A DNA stretch of 64,000 nucleotides from CALXVA01 sp944392465 (GTDB lineage: Bacteria > Bacillota > Clostridia > TANB77 > CAG-508), in contig OZ006978.1 of NCBI GenBank assembly GCA_963931155.1, positions 744,001-808,000 on the forward strand, in the 5' to 3' direction. Position numbers and translations under genes: made by a program. Below the pieces are notes generated by a model, which was not told where the DNA came from, searched no databases, and worked only from the letters and a program-made list of their open reading frames with translations. Position 1 is the first letter of the stretch. Every line of letters starts with the position of its first letter. Below, piece after piece: positions 55,877 to 64,000 of this stretch.

Positions 55877-57363
55877 CTAACCTCTCTTTAGGCTGGCTTT
55901 CTCTTATATTGTTAATATACTCAGTATGTTGCATTTGCTTTTTAGGCTCATTTCCTTTATTCCTAAAATTTACATTTGCATCTCCTTCAACCATTCTTCT
56001 TCCTACAGAAAGATAAGCACCTGTTGCCTTTGCAGTTCCTTTAGCACCTGCTTTTAGTACAGAGGCTACCTTGCTACCTTTACCTGTACCAGTATTCATT
56101 TTTTCTTGCTTAGTATTTGTATCTCCTTGTGTTTTTGCATTAGGTATTACATCTCTTATAGGATTTACATTACCGTTGTAGTCTTTTTCAGCGGATAAAT
56201 TCATTTGAGGATTTACAAAATTTTTTACCCTACTTACGAAACTTTGTGGCCCATTATTATTTCCTTGCCCTTGCATATTTGAAGCTGTTGCGTTTGGTGA
56301 ATTATTATCTCCTCCAGGAGTTTTAAATTGTTCTTTTATTGCACTTATTCCATAGCCAATAGCACCACCGGCAACTCCACCCATTGCAAATGCTTGTGTT
56401 GCTTGTGCATTTGTATCAATTCCACAGATTCTACTTGTTAGATCCTGTAATGAATTTTGTATTGTACTTGCTAAAGGTAATATCATCATTGCCCAAATTA
56501 ATGAAACAGCCCAACCACCACCAGAAGGTAGAAAAGTTAGGTACATTAAAAATAAAAAGCAATAGATAAACTGCATAAATACATTTGTTATTATCTGTCC
56601 TGCCCAGATACTTATTGCTGTTGCATTCCTATTTACTATCCAAATACTAAGTGCTATAGGAGTAAAAACTGTAAATATTATTAGTACAAACTGTCTTACA
56701 ATGAACTGTATATTTAGTTTTATAAATAGATATATGAACATAGCAATTACAATAGCTGTTGTTATTGCATTTCCGTGTACGAATAGATGTCATCATGCTT
56801 TCACCAAGTAAACCGTCTAAAGAAGAATTGGCATTTACCACTAACAAGCTTACTAATGAATTATTTACAAACAGTAAAAACTTAACAAAAAGTGGTGCTA
56901 GAGCTATTGCTAAGCCACCGCAGCAATAGTCTCATCAAATTGTCTTTTGCTTCTGTTTTTTTGGCTGTACTATTGCCTGCCATCATCATCTTGTATGATA
57001 GCATTATGACTGCAATGAGTATTAAAATACCTGCAACACTTGCAAATATTTTGTACCAGGTCATTGTTTTTGACCACAGTTCATCCGTAAATGGTGCAAC
57101 AGAATTGGCATCAACTCCTTTATTGAAGATTAACTCGTCATAGTCTTTAAAGCCGATACCCATCGTCTCTGATGTACAGAGGTCAAAAATTGCTTGTGCA
57201 ATTCCACCAAGCATTCCGTGCTATTATTTTCTCGAACATGCTTCCGTTCCTCGCTGTCTATCTGTTCAGCGAAGTCAGTTTCCGCAAATGAAATAGGGCA
57301 TAAGGAAACAAGCAAAAAAAGTATAGTTATAACAACTATAAAACTTTTTAAAATCTTATTCAC
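55851..57363 (-). CDS. virB6: VirB6-like membrane channel protein, four CGG +1 sites
   Basis: Fragments in several frames join to 502 residues using +1 at in-frame CGG at 57244-57246, 57216-57218, 56918-56920 and 56773-56775: DSEEGSMFEKIIAGMLGGIA, LLLGGLAIALAPLF, TSIRTGNAITTAIV. GTG start with AGGAG. It has a signal-like first helix, about seven further membrane helices, and a long cytoplasmic tail rich in Asn/Gly/Gln (from about residue 370). This is the polytopic VirB6/TrbL-type core channel of Gram-positive T4SS. Length minus four is divisible by three. The 3' end overlaps the M23 gene by 26 nt. Confidence 0.82.
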
Positions 57364-57405
57364 TTAATTTCTCCTATCCTTTAAGATAGGGCAAACGATA
57401 GCACA
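57364..57405 (-). promoter_or_regulatory. Ribosome-site hairpin with GCCC loop (copy 3)
   Basis: Upstream of virB6, CCTATC pairs with GGATAGG containing the ribosome site, and a second CTATC further up can compete for it; TTTGCCC lies between them. Resembles the copies at 49704, 50041 and 60670, with a shorter stem. Confidence 0.4.
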
Positions 57406-57461
57406 CTATATTTAATTTAGCTTATAGGCATCCCCCCTTTAAATAATTTTTTATATTCATA

Positions 57462-59286
57462 TTATGTGAAAACAAAATCCTTTTCATAATCTGCTATTTC
57501 AAACTTCATTGCCGTTACACTATTATTGAGAGAAAAGATACATTCTCCAGGACTTGCCATTGTCAAAATTTCTTTTGCACCTTCAGATAAACTGAAGAAT
57601 TTTCTAATATTCTCCACATTTCCTGTACTTTGCCTAAATAAGAATTTAGTAGAGCAAATATTGATAATTGTTCTACCGTTCTTCACAATTTATAAATTCA
57701 TCAATAAATTGACTACCAATTAGAAGTGGTGTGTTATACTTTCTACCTCTACGAGCAACAGTAGCCAAGAAGTCAGCAGATTCTTTATATTTTAAAAATA
57801 ACCAAGCTTCATCACATATAATTAGTTTCTTTTTTTCTCTATTTTTTAGTATGAATTTTTGCCAAACCCAAGTAAGTATTACAAAAGAAGAATAAAGTTT
57901 AGTAAATTCGTCTTTTATCTCACTCATATCAAAACTTATAATGTCCTCATTCGAGAATATTGTACTTTCACAATCGAATATTCCAAGCGAATTGCCCTTA
58001 AGAAAAGGAATTAGTATCTCTGCTAATTCCTTACATTTTCCTCTTTCATCTAATTTCTTTTGAAAATCAGATAGTGTCGGCATTTTCTTTTTTACTTTTC
58101 CTACAACATATTTGCCATTATTTAATTTTCCTTTGTTTCTTTCATAAATTGAGTTAATATCATCATTGATGCCACGCTCTGCATATAGCTGATTTACCAC
58201 AATTTCAATTTCTGTTATCTCTGTTCCATTTAAAGTTCTACCCATATAATTTCTAGCTATTGTTGAAAGTAATGCCCTTATGTCTGCAACCTTGTCCATT
58301 ATGTTTAAAAACTCTCTATTTCCTTTGTAGTCCTTCTCTAATTCGAATGGGTTAATTCCTGTAGATTCACCTTGCCTTATTTTAATAGTTTTTCCACCTA
58401 ATTTTTGTACTAATTTAGCATATTCGCCTTCAACATCTATAAAAAATGCAGAACAGCCATAGGTAACTATATTTCTTTCTGCCATTAGCTTTAGTGAAAC
58501 ACTTTTCCCAGCACCGACTTGTACCGACATATAAATATGTGGGGATTAGGTAATGCTGGTGGTCCAATAAATGTATTTAAGTAGATCGGTGCATTTGTAT
58601 AATAATTTCTTCCTAAAAATGTGCCTTTACTATGTGATACATTAGGATTTGTAATTGGCATCAATGTTGCAACACCGCCAGATACCATATTTCTTTCAAA
58701 ACCTGCTAGTGCAATTTCTCCAGTTGGTAACATTTGCTTTAGTCCGTCTATCTGTTTAAATATTAGAGTTCTTACCATAGCAGTTTTCTTATTCATTTCT
58801 GCTTCTAATATTTTTGATTTCTCATTTAATTTTTCCAAACTCTCACAAGTAAGCGAAATAAAAACTGTTACGAAAAATAGTTTATCTTGATTTGTTTGTA
58901 TTAAAGTCCTTAAGCCTTCTAAATCTGCAATTTCTTTTTCTAGTACAGGGGTGTGTGCTATATTTCCTTGTCTCATATAGTTTGCATATTCTGCTTGCGA
59001 CTGTACTAATTTTTTTGTTAATTGGTTTATAACACTTGCGTTTGAAGATGTTTCTATCTTTAGTGATATTGTTACATCTCCTAAATACACAAGTTCCTCT
59101 AACCAACCGTAGCCAAGTTTGCTCTGGATAAATTGTTATAACAAAAGTCCTTGAATATTTGTTATAACCTAGATATAGATAATCAGCTTTTTCTTCTAAT
59201 ACATCTGGCAATATTCTATCTTCAATAGCAGAAATATTTTCAAAAATGTTATTTTCTTCTTTTGCTTTTTTCTTTTTTATCAACAT
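57462..59286 (-). CDS. virB4: VirB4-type ATPase, read through four CGG +1 sites
   Basis: Four frame segments give a 606-residue ATPase when in-frame CGG at 59107-59109, 58524-58526, 58514-58516 and 57676-57678 are passed by +1: EQTWLGWLEELVYLGDV, HIFICGTSGAGKSVSLKLM and FINCEEGRTIINICS. Two successive sites rebuild the Walker A motif GTSGAGKS exactly. Walker B is KLIICDEAWLFL, followed by the VirB4 motif LIGSQFIDEF. Length minus four is divisible by three. This enzyme energises assembly and transfer. Straight reading gives 134 residues of which the second half is out of frame. Confidence 0.92.
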
Positions 59287-59971
59287 ACAATTCCTCCTTT
59301 CTAAAGTCCATTTTTATTATATTTGAGTTCTTATTTAGTTCCTTATAGAGTAAATTGTAGATATCTTCATCGCTTAGTAATTCACATTGTATTTTTGCTC
59401 TTGAAAGACTCGTTTTTAAATTTGCTATTCTCCTATTTAGTTCTTTTATTGCATCTTCATATAAACCGTCATATGATAGAATAATATAGTTTTTGTTAAT
59501 TGCTGTATCCATATTTTCCATCATATTGGTTAGAAAATTTATCAAATTTTCCTTGCAATTTCTTATCTGCACATTAGTTGATCTTGTTTTCTTAATATCA
59601 TTTATAATCTCATTTGTATCAATATTTTCTGTAGTTGTTAGAAATTGAACAAAACCGTCAAATGTCAAAGCTGTTTGCATTAGTACATTTTCTATAGTTT
59701 CTTGTTCACTTTCAGACATCATATTGTAGTCAATACTTCCGATTCTTAAAATACATGAATATCTATTTCCCATATTTATCATTGAGTTGTCTATTTTTAA
59801 ACCTAGAATATCTTTTAGCTGTTTTGTTTTCTTCTTGCCATTATCTTTTTGAATATTTTTATCAGCAGTTTTGTTTATTTGTTTTACTTTGTTTTTGCTT
59901 TTCTTTAAATACAAGAAAGTAAGTAAAATGGCAAAAATACTTAATACTAAAAAGACTATCATTATTACCAT
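59249..59971 (-). CDS. Membrane-anchored conjugation protein (TrsD-like position)
   Basis: About 240 residues from ATG 59971 (GAGGTG six bases upstream). An N-terminal membrane helix (MIVFLVLSIFAILLTFLYL) and a basic linker are followed by a soluble domain (LGLKIDNSMINMGNRYSCIL, then FDGFVQFLTTTENIDTNEII). It lies directly before virB4 and overlaps it by 38 nt, where Gram-positive ICEs often encode a VirB4 accessory. Function inferred from place only. Confidence 0.55.
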   Translation of the reverse strand: MVIMIVFLVLSIFAILLTFLYLKKSKNKVKQINKTADKNIQKDNGKKKTKQLKDILGLKIDNSMINMGNRYSCILRIGSIDYNMMSESEQETIENVLMQTALTFDGFVQFLTTTENIDTNEIINDIKKTRSTNVQIRNCKENLINFLTNMMENMDTAINKNYIILSYDGLYEDAIKELNRRIANLKTSLSRAKIQCELLSDEDIYNLLYKELNKNSNIIKMDFRKEELYVDKKEKSKRRK

Positions 59972-60258
59972 TGACAACACCTCTTATAAACATATTTTTT
60001 ATTCCTTATTAAGTATTTAATGCAATTTAGAAAGAGCTTATCAAAATTTTGCTCTTTTATCTTTAAAAAAGCACATAATATGAAAAATAAGGATACTATG
60101 CTAATTATTATAAGTTTTATAGGTATTGGTATGTGCAGGGCAATGATGGATAGAGAAGATGCAGCAAGCATTAAATAGACTACTTGTCTTAAACTTAAAT
60201 ACCCACCAAATATTTTTTCTTCTCTTTTAGTGTTAAATGGTATCTTAAAAACTCTCAT
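59965..60258 (-). CDS. prgI: PrgI-family T4SS protein
   Basis: 97 residues with the PrgI pattern: an N-terminal FKIPFNTKREEKIFGGYLSL followed by two membrane helices (QVVYLMLAASSLSIIALHI and IKLIIISIVSLFFILCAFL) and a basic end. PrgI-like proteins are small inner components of Gram-positive conjugation channels and precede virB4, as here. Confidence 0.85.
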   Translation of the reverse strand: MRVFKIPFNTKREEKIFGGYLSLRQVVYLMLAASSLSIIALHIPIPIKLIIISIVSLFFILCAFLKIKEQNFDKLFLNCIKYLIRNKKYVYKRCCQW

Positions 60259-60270
60259 AATCTGCCTCCC

Positions 60271-60660
60271 TTATAGTAAACTTCCAGTGTTGTTTGTTGC
60301 AATATTGATTATAATTCCTGCAATTATAAGTGATAAACCTAGTATTATTCCTCCACCACATATCCAAGCAAGTGATCCAATACTTTCAGCTCTTTTCTGA
60401 GGGTTGTTAGCATTTGCTATCATTTTAATTGCTGCAATTACTATACTTGCAAATATTAAAACTCCACCTAATGGCATTGCTATGCTTGTTATTACTCTTT
60501 TTATATTATCTGTTGCTTGTGTTACTTCAGCTGTACCAATTCCTGTTGTTCCACCTTCTGTTGCAAATATTGCGTTTATATTAGTAAAAAACATCATAAT
60601 AATTGCTAGTATTGTAAATATTCTAATTACAACTAGCTTTTTCTTAGTGGTTATTTTCAT
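60271..60660 (-). CDS. VirB2/TrbC-like pilin
   Basis: 129 residues from ATG 60660; AGGAG lies nine bases upstream (an earlier ATG at 60669 would touch it). A signal peptide with FTILAIIMMFFTNINAIFA and two further membrane helices (PLGGVLIFASIVIAAIKMIA and GGGIILGLSLIIAGIIINIA) give the VirB2-type pilin layout. First structural gene of the secretion set. An 11-bp hairpin covers the ribosome site. Confidence 0.78.
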   Translation of the reverse strand: MKITTKKKLVVIRIFTILAIIMMFFTNINAIFATEGGTTGIGTAEVTQATDNIKRVITSIAMPLGGVLIFASIVIAAIKMIANANNPQKRAESIGSLAWICGGGIILGLSLIIAGIIINIATNNTGSLL

Positions 60661-60669
60661 AAATCTCAT

Positions 60670-60712
60670 CTCCTATACAAAAATTTAAAAGGGCTTATTT
60701 GTATAGGACACA
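60670..60712 (-). promoter_or_regulatory. Ribosome-site hairpin with GCCC loop (copy 4)
   Basis: TCCTATACAAA and TTTGTATAGGA form a perfect 11-bp stem that includes the pilin ribosome site; the loop contains AAGCCC. The strongest member of this set. Confidence 0.65.
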
Positions 60713-60718
60713 CTATTT

Positions 60719-60967
60719 TTACATTAGTTCTTTAAGATATACAAAAACTATAGGTAAACTCATTACAAAAATAATACCAATTAATAAAATTGGTACTGCT
60801 TTTAGAAATTTTGTTTTTAATGTCTGCGATTTAATTATGCATCCTAAAATTAATAGCAACAGTGATATAACTAGAACTATTAATAACATAAATATTACTG
60901 ACAAAAATCCTATAAATATTATGGATGTTACTATGTTTTCAAAATTATTCATATAATTTTCTATCAT
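60719..60967 (-). CDS. Small two-helix membrane protein
   Basis: 82 residues, almost entirely hydrophobic: IIFIGFLSVIFMLLIVLVIS, then LLLILGCII and AVPILLIGIIFVMSLPIVFV. Not recognised. It stands directly before the pilin gene and after the HTH gene, so likely part of the transfer channel or its assembly. Confidence 0.5.
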   Translation of the reverse strand: MIENYMNNFENIVTSIIFIGFLSVIFMLLIVLVISLLLLILGCIIKSQTLKTKFLKAVPILLIGIIFVMSLPIVFVYLKELM

Positions 60968-60970
60968 TTC

Positions 60971-61678
60971 TCATAGCCTCCTTGCATTGCTTTTAGAGTA
61001 TTCCTTTATTATCACTCTTTTGTAATAGTTAAAGAAATTACCAATGCAATGTTCTTTAGAAATAAGATACAAATTTATAAGTTCCTGCCTATCAACTTTT
61101 AAAAGTAAAGTTTTAAATTGACTATTGTATAGAGAATATAATGTGTATATTATTTCTTTTAGCATTTGAACTTTATCATCTTGCATAATAGAAAGAATCT
61201 CTTTTGTATATATGAATTCTAAGCGATTTAAAATTGAGTAAAATTCTTTCGAAATTCTGTCGCTATTATTTATAATATAATAAAATAAATCCTCTATTAT
61301 TTTATTTATATTATTCTCTTTGACATTTTCGTCAATAGGGTATTGACCATTTGAACAATAGGGGTATTGATTTTTTTGACAATAGGGGGTATCCGCAATA
61401 TAAATATTTCTTTCAATAACTTCCTTTTTATCATTTCTTATAATCTCTATTTCTATATATCCTAACTCTTGCAAATGTGAAAGCCATCTACTAACAGTTT
61501 CTATACTAACCCCATATAGTTGTGCAAAATACCTATTTTGAGCATAACAATAACCTTTTACATTTGATAAAGCTGTTATTTCACCATATAACAATTTTTC
61601 TGCTGCTTTTAATTTTTGATTATATCTAACTGTGGCTGGTATAATGGCATAATAATTAATTTTATTATCTTCATTCAA
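60971..61678 (-). CDS. Helix-turn-helix/replication-type protein
   Basis: 235 residues starting at TTG 61678 (AGGAGG six bases upstream). The N-terminal domain is a winged helix of the Rep/DnaD-like type: YYAIIPATVRYNQKLKAAEK, then FAQLYGVSIETVSRWLSHLQ. The C-terminal half is helical and unassigned. This position at the head of the transfer operon is often held by replication or regulatory proteins. Confidence 0.65.
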   Translation of the reverse strand: MNEDNKINYYAIIPATVRYNQKLKAAEKLLYGEITALSNVKGYCYAQNRYFAQLYGVSIETVSRWLSHLQELGYIEIEIIRNDKKEVIERNIYIADTPYCQKNQYPYCSNGQYPIDENVKENNINKIIEDLFYYIINNSDRISKEFYSILNRLEFIYTKEILSIMQDDKVQMLKEIIYTLYSLYNSQFKTLLLKVDRQELINLYLISKEHCIGNFFNYYKRVIIKEYSKSNARRL

Positions 61679-61793
61679 TTTTCTCCTCCTCTCTTTTTAT
61701 TCTTTTATCAGCTCTTGATCCACATAGAATTAGAGCATATAAAAAGAGGCTAACATTAGCCCCTAAAAAGAAACTGATTATATATCCAAGCAT
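61671..61793 (-). CDS. Tiny membrane protein (DUF3789-like)
   Basis: 40 residues, ATG 61793 with GGAG upstream. One membrane helix then a charged tail: IISFFLGANVSLFLYALILC followed by GSRADKRIKREEEK. The G...ALILC..SRAD pattern resembles DUF3789 proteins, short membrane proteins common in Clostridia ICEs. It overlaps the next gene by 8 nt and is the first gene of the transfer operon. Confidence 0.6.
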   Translation of the reverse strand: MLGYIISFFLGANVSLFLYALILCGSRADKRIKREEEKIE

Positions 61794-61846
61794 ATTATCA
61801 ACTCCATTTTTATAAATTTAATAGACTTATTGTAGTAAAAATTCTA

Positions 61847-61970
61847 GTTCCCCAATTTTTTACTTTTTTAGGGGAATGCTGTAACCGTTGCAAATAAAGA
61901 GTTATATTACTTTATTTTCATAAATAACTGTTTTTCAAAATGTTCCCCAATTTCTTAAAAAAAGTTCCCC
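61847..61970. repeat. ICE arm-type sites (right)
   Basis: GTTCCCC at 61847-61853, 61942-61948 and 61964-61970 (the last two exactly 22 bp apart), plus an inverted GGGGAA at 61871-61876. They match the two copies at the left end (14629, 14640). The surrounding roughly 300-bp stretch up to the att core has no gene; it likely also holds the transfer-operon promoter. Confidence 0.55.
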
Positions 61971-62111
61971 AGAAAAAAGTTATTTTTTTAAACTTTATTA
62001 ACTTTTATTAAACTTTTTTAAGCCTTTTTAAATTTTAGTAAAAGTCTTGAAGCATTGATATTGTTGTGTTATACTGATTTCATCATAGTATGAGAAGTCC
62101 CAAGTGTGCGA

Positions 62112-62155
<44 letters not shown>

Positions 62156-62156
<1 letters not shown>

Positions 62157-62202
62157 TAAACTTATTAAAGTATATAAATCTTTGATAAGTTTATTTTTTA
62201 CA
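62156..62202 (+). terminator. Terminator of the original tRNA-Arg
   Basis: ATAAACTTAT/ATAAGTTTAT stem followed by TTTTTT right after the CCA of the tRNA 3' half. Confidence 0.7.
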
Positions 62203-62311
62203 ATAAAATTGATTTTAGGGAATAAAAGCAATAAGTGGAAGCTGTTTTACAGAAGTAAACTCAAAATCATCTTTAAATCACACAAAAACACTTCCAAAGG
62301 AGAGGTGTCAG

Positions 62312-63103
62312 ATGAGTAAAAGAAATAATAAAACCAGAAGTAATGTATCAAAATTATTAATATCTTTTTTTGCTTTGATAATTATTGGTATTATTGGATA
62401 TTTTAATCCTAATTTTCAAGAATATTTATTTGGAAGTACAAATAGCTTAACAAATAGTATGGGGGATAATGAATTTGTTCAAAACGAATCCATAACTACC
62501 GTTTCTTTTGATTTAGATTCTATTCCAGAGTTTACAAATAAACCATATGTTGTATTAAACGATAATAAACCTAATTTTAATGAAAATGATTTAACATTAA
62601 ATTCTTTTGAACGATATAGTGACCTTGATAATTTAGGGAGATGCGGTGTTGCATATGCTAATTTAAGTTTAAATACTATGCCTGATGATAGCGAAGAAAG
62701 AGAAAGTATTTCTAGTGTAGAACCTAGTGGTTGGATTAATAAAAAGTATGAAATAGTAGATGGTGGGTATTTATACAATCGTTGTCATTTGATTGGTTAC
62801 CAGCTAAGTGCTGAAAATGCTAATGAAAGAAATCTTATAACTGGCACTAGATATATGAATACAGAGGGCATGCTTCCCTTCGAGAACCAAATTGCAGATT
62901 ATATTAAAGAGACTAGAAACCACGTGCTTTATAGAGTTACTCCTATATTTGAAGATAATAACTTAATTGCTAGTGGTGTAGAGTTAGAAGCAATGTCTGT
63001 TGAAGATAATGGAGAAGGTATTTGTTTTAATGTATATTGTTATAATGTTCAGCCAGGAATTACTATAGATTATACTACTGGTGAAAGTAAAGAAAATGCT
63101 TAG
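62312..63103 (+). CDS. Secreted DNA/RNA non-specific endonuclease
   Basis: 263 residues. N-terminal hydrophobic segment (LLISFFALIIIGIIGYFNP) as signal or anchor. The nuclease domain has YLYNRCHLIGYQLSAENANE, where His is the catalytic residue of the beta-beta-alpha-metal fold (DRGH-type motif written here as NRCH), then RNLITGTRYMNTEGMLPFEN. It resembles competence or DNA-entry nucleases such as EndA. GGAGAGGTG ribosome site. It is chromosomal flank beyond the ICE. Confidence 0.88.
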   Translation: MSKRNNKTRSNVSKLLISFFALIIIGIIGYFNPNFQEYLFGSTNSLTNSMGDNEFVQNESITTVSFDLDSIPEFTNKPYVVLNDNKPNFNENDLTLNSFERYSDLDNLGRCGVAYANLSLNTMPDDSEERESISSVEPSGWINKKYEIVDGGYLYNRCHLIGYQLSAENANERNLITGTRYMNTEGMLPFENQIADYIKETRNHVLYRVTPIFEDNNLIASGVELEAMSVEDNGEGICFNVYCYNVQPGITIDYTTGESKENA

Positions 63104-63127
63104 TATTCAAGCATTTTCTTATTTGTT
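63091..63127 (+). terminator. Terminator of the nuclease gene
   Basis: AGAAAATGCTT/AAGCATTTTCT perfect stem overlapping the stop codon, followed by a T-rich stretch. Confidence 0.75.
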
Positions 63128-63216
63128 TTGTTTTATTTTTCATTTTTTTTATTTTATATAAACTGTTTTTCATGCTCTTTTTTGATTATATTTGTTATTT
63201 TAATTTTAGCTCTTCC

Positions 63217-63906
63217 CTATTCATTTAGTTTTTCATAATTTCCCTTTTTATATATAAATTTACTTCCTTCTTTTGCTTCATTTAATAATTCTTTGGGGAA
63301 ATTAATTTCTTCGATTTCAAAGTCTGGTTTTGCTGTTGTATCCCATAAAAATATTCTATTATTTTTATCTTCTGTTACTGTGTAAACATGCCCTTCTTTT
63401 CTATATTCTTGTAATTTTTTATCTTGCCTTTCTATTATTTCTTCTGCTTTTTTATATATTGTATCTTGTACTATTTCTGTTCCTTTTGTATCTAATTCAA
63501 ATTTTCCGTTCTTTAATCTCATCACTTGATTTAGCTCGCTATTTTGTGGTAATTCTTTGCTGTTTACCGTGATGGTTTTGTCTGTGTTTTCTCCCATTTG
63601 TATAACTCTATAATCCTCTGTTCCTTTAATTTTGTTAAAAATAAAGTATAAATCGCCTTTTTCCCTAGTGCTTTTTGCGTACTCTTTTAAAATTTCGTCT
63701 CTAGCTTTCATTATGCTGTTTTCTGATGCTAAGCTTACTTTTCTTTCTGACGTAATTTTTGATACTATATCTAATTTGCTGTTTATATTATTATTAAATT
63801 CTTCTGTAACTTCTGTTATAAACTCTTGTATTCCATCTGTTATATTAGATATTGTTTCATTTCTGCTAAGATTTTCTTTTAAATTATTTAAAAATTCTAA
63901 TCCCAT
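63217..63906 (-). CDS. Hypothetical protein
   Basis: 229 residues from ATG 63906 (GGAGG upstream; the open frame begins seven codons earlier). Helical N-terminal half (LEFLNNLKENLSRNETISN, then EFITEVTEEFNNNINSKLDI) and a C-terminal half with GHVYTVTEDKNNRIFLWDTT and a final lysine-rich GSKFIYKKGNYEKLNE. Not recognised. Chromosomal flank; the last roughly 90 bp of the window hold only its upstream region. Confidence 0.55.
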   Translation of the reverse strand: MGLEFLNNLKENLSRNETISNITDGIQEFITEVTEEFNNNINSKLDIVSKITSERKVSLASENSIMKARDEILKEYAKSTREKGDLYFIFNKIKGTEDYRVIQMGENTDKTITVNSKELPQNSELNQVMRLKNGKFELDTKGTEIVQDTIYKKAEEIIERQDKKLQEYRKEGHVYTVTEDKNNRIFLWDTTAKPDFEIEEINFPKELLNEAKEGSKFIYKKGNYEKLNE

Positions 63907-64000
63907 AAAAACCTCCATTCGAGTCATATATGCTATAATAAAATTTCATTTGGCTCTCTCTAATTTTTTCGAATTTTTGTATAGAATTATACCAGAAATA

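Noticed and set aside
15413..59109. The frame breaks as ordinary sequencing or assembly errors
   Set aside because: Not fully excluded, but unlikely: all 27 breaks have the same form (extra C before a glycine codon), the same direction (+1) and the same codon phase, none is a homopolymer error, and no other type of break occurs in the ICE coding sequence except the sigma remnant. Raw reads would settle it.
62312..63906. Nuclease and neighbour as ICE cargo
   Set aside because: They lie beyond the tRNA-Arg 3' half and its terminator, so they are outside the element.

Overview
This is AT-rich DNA (low-GC genes, strong AAAGGA/GGAGG ribosome sites, Spo0A-, SpoVG- and Tn916-type proteins), most consistent with an uncultured low-GC member of the Bacillota (Clostridia-like). 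TGA is used as a stop (for example at 24749). Only the two ends look chromosomal: an MFS transporter (102-1388) on the left, and a secreted DNA/RNA nuclease plus a conserved hypothetical (62312-63906) on the right. The ancestral locus appears to have been MFS gene - tRNA-Pro - tRNA-Arg - nuclease. Two mobile elements have entered its two tRNA genes side by side.

Element 1 (1604-14334, about 12.7 kb) is a mobilizable element in the 3' end of tRNA-Pro(UGG). It has a 12-bp direct repeat of the tRNA 3' end at both edges and paired TTGTTGAA arm sites near both edges. It carries integrase, excisionase, a DUF6076 protein, an AbiEi/AbiEii toxin-antitoxin pair with an operator palindrome, an MmeI-like restriction-methylation protein with a DUF4365 partner, a MobP relaxase and MobC with a candidate oriT, TnpV and a RepA-like initiator.

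Element 2 (14561-62121, about 47.6 kb) is an integrative conjugative element (ICE) that splits a tRNA-Arg(ACG) gene at the anticodon loop. The 5' half lies at 14529-14570 and the 3' half at 62112-62156. The element brings its own intact tRNA-Arg(ACG) just inside the left end. Its left part holds integrase, excisionase, small regulators, an IS110 insertion and a regulatory island (Spo0A-like regulator, degenerate radical-SAM/receiver protein, second tyrosine recombinase). A long plus-strand operon (26958-36741), preceded by a structured leader RNA, encodes a directionality-factor-like protein, an AAA/Rad50-like ATPase, ribosomal protein bS6, SSB, PcfK, PcfJ, ArdC-like and primase. Then come regulators and cell-wall hydrolases with a holin. 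A minus-strand transfer operon (61793-45453) encodes pilin, PrgI, VirB4, VirB6, an M23 hydrolase, sortase, SpaA-like adhesin, SpoVG, VirD4 and an S1-domain protein.

The outstanding observation is a recoding pattern. I found 27 in-frame CGG codons in the window, all in ten ICE genes. Every one sits exactly where the reading frame must move by +1 (skip the C, then read GGN as glycine) for the protein to continue. Applying the rule restores full-length integrase, directionality factor, primase, XRE regulator, VirD4, SpaA, M23 peptidase, VirB6, VirB4 and a small protein next to excisionase. The rule rebuilds the VirB4 Walker A motif and the M23 active-site region, and each gene length minus its number of CGG codons is divisible by three. 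I found no in-frame CGG read as arginine in any other gene. This suggests either programmed or obligatory +1 decoding of CGGN or a very unusual artefact. It may be linked to the tRNA-Arg the element carries and to its ribosome-associated cargo (bS6, S1 domain).
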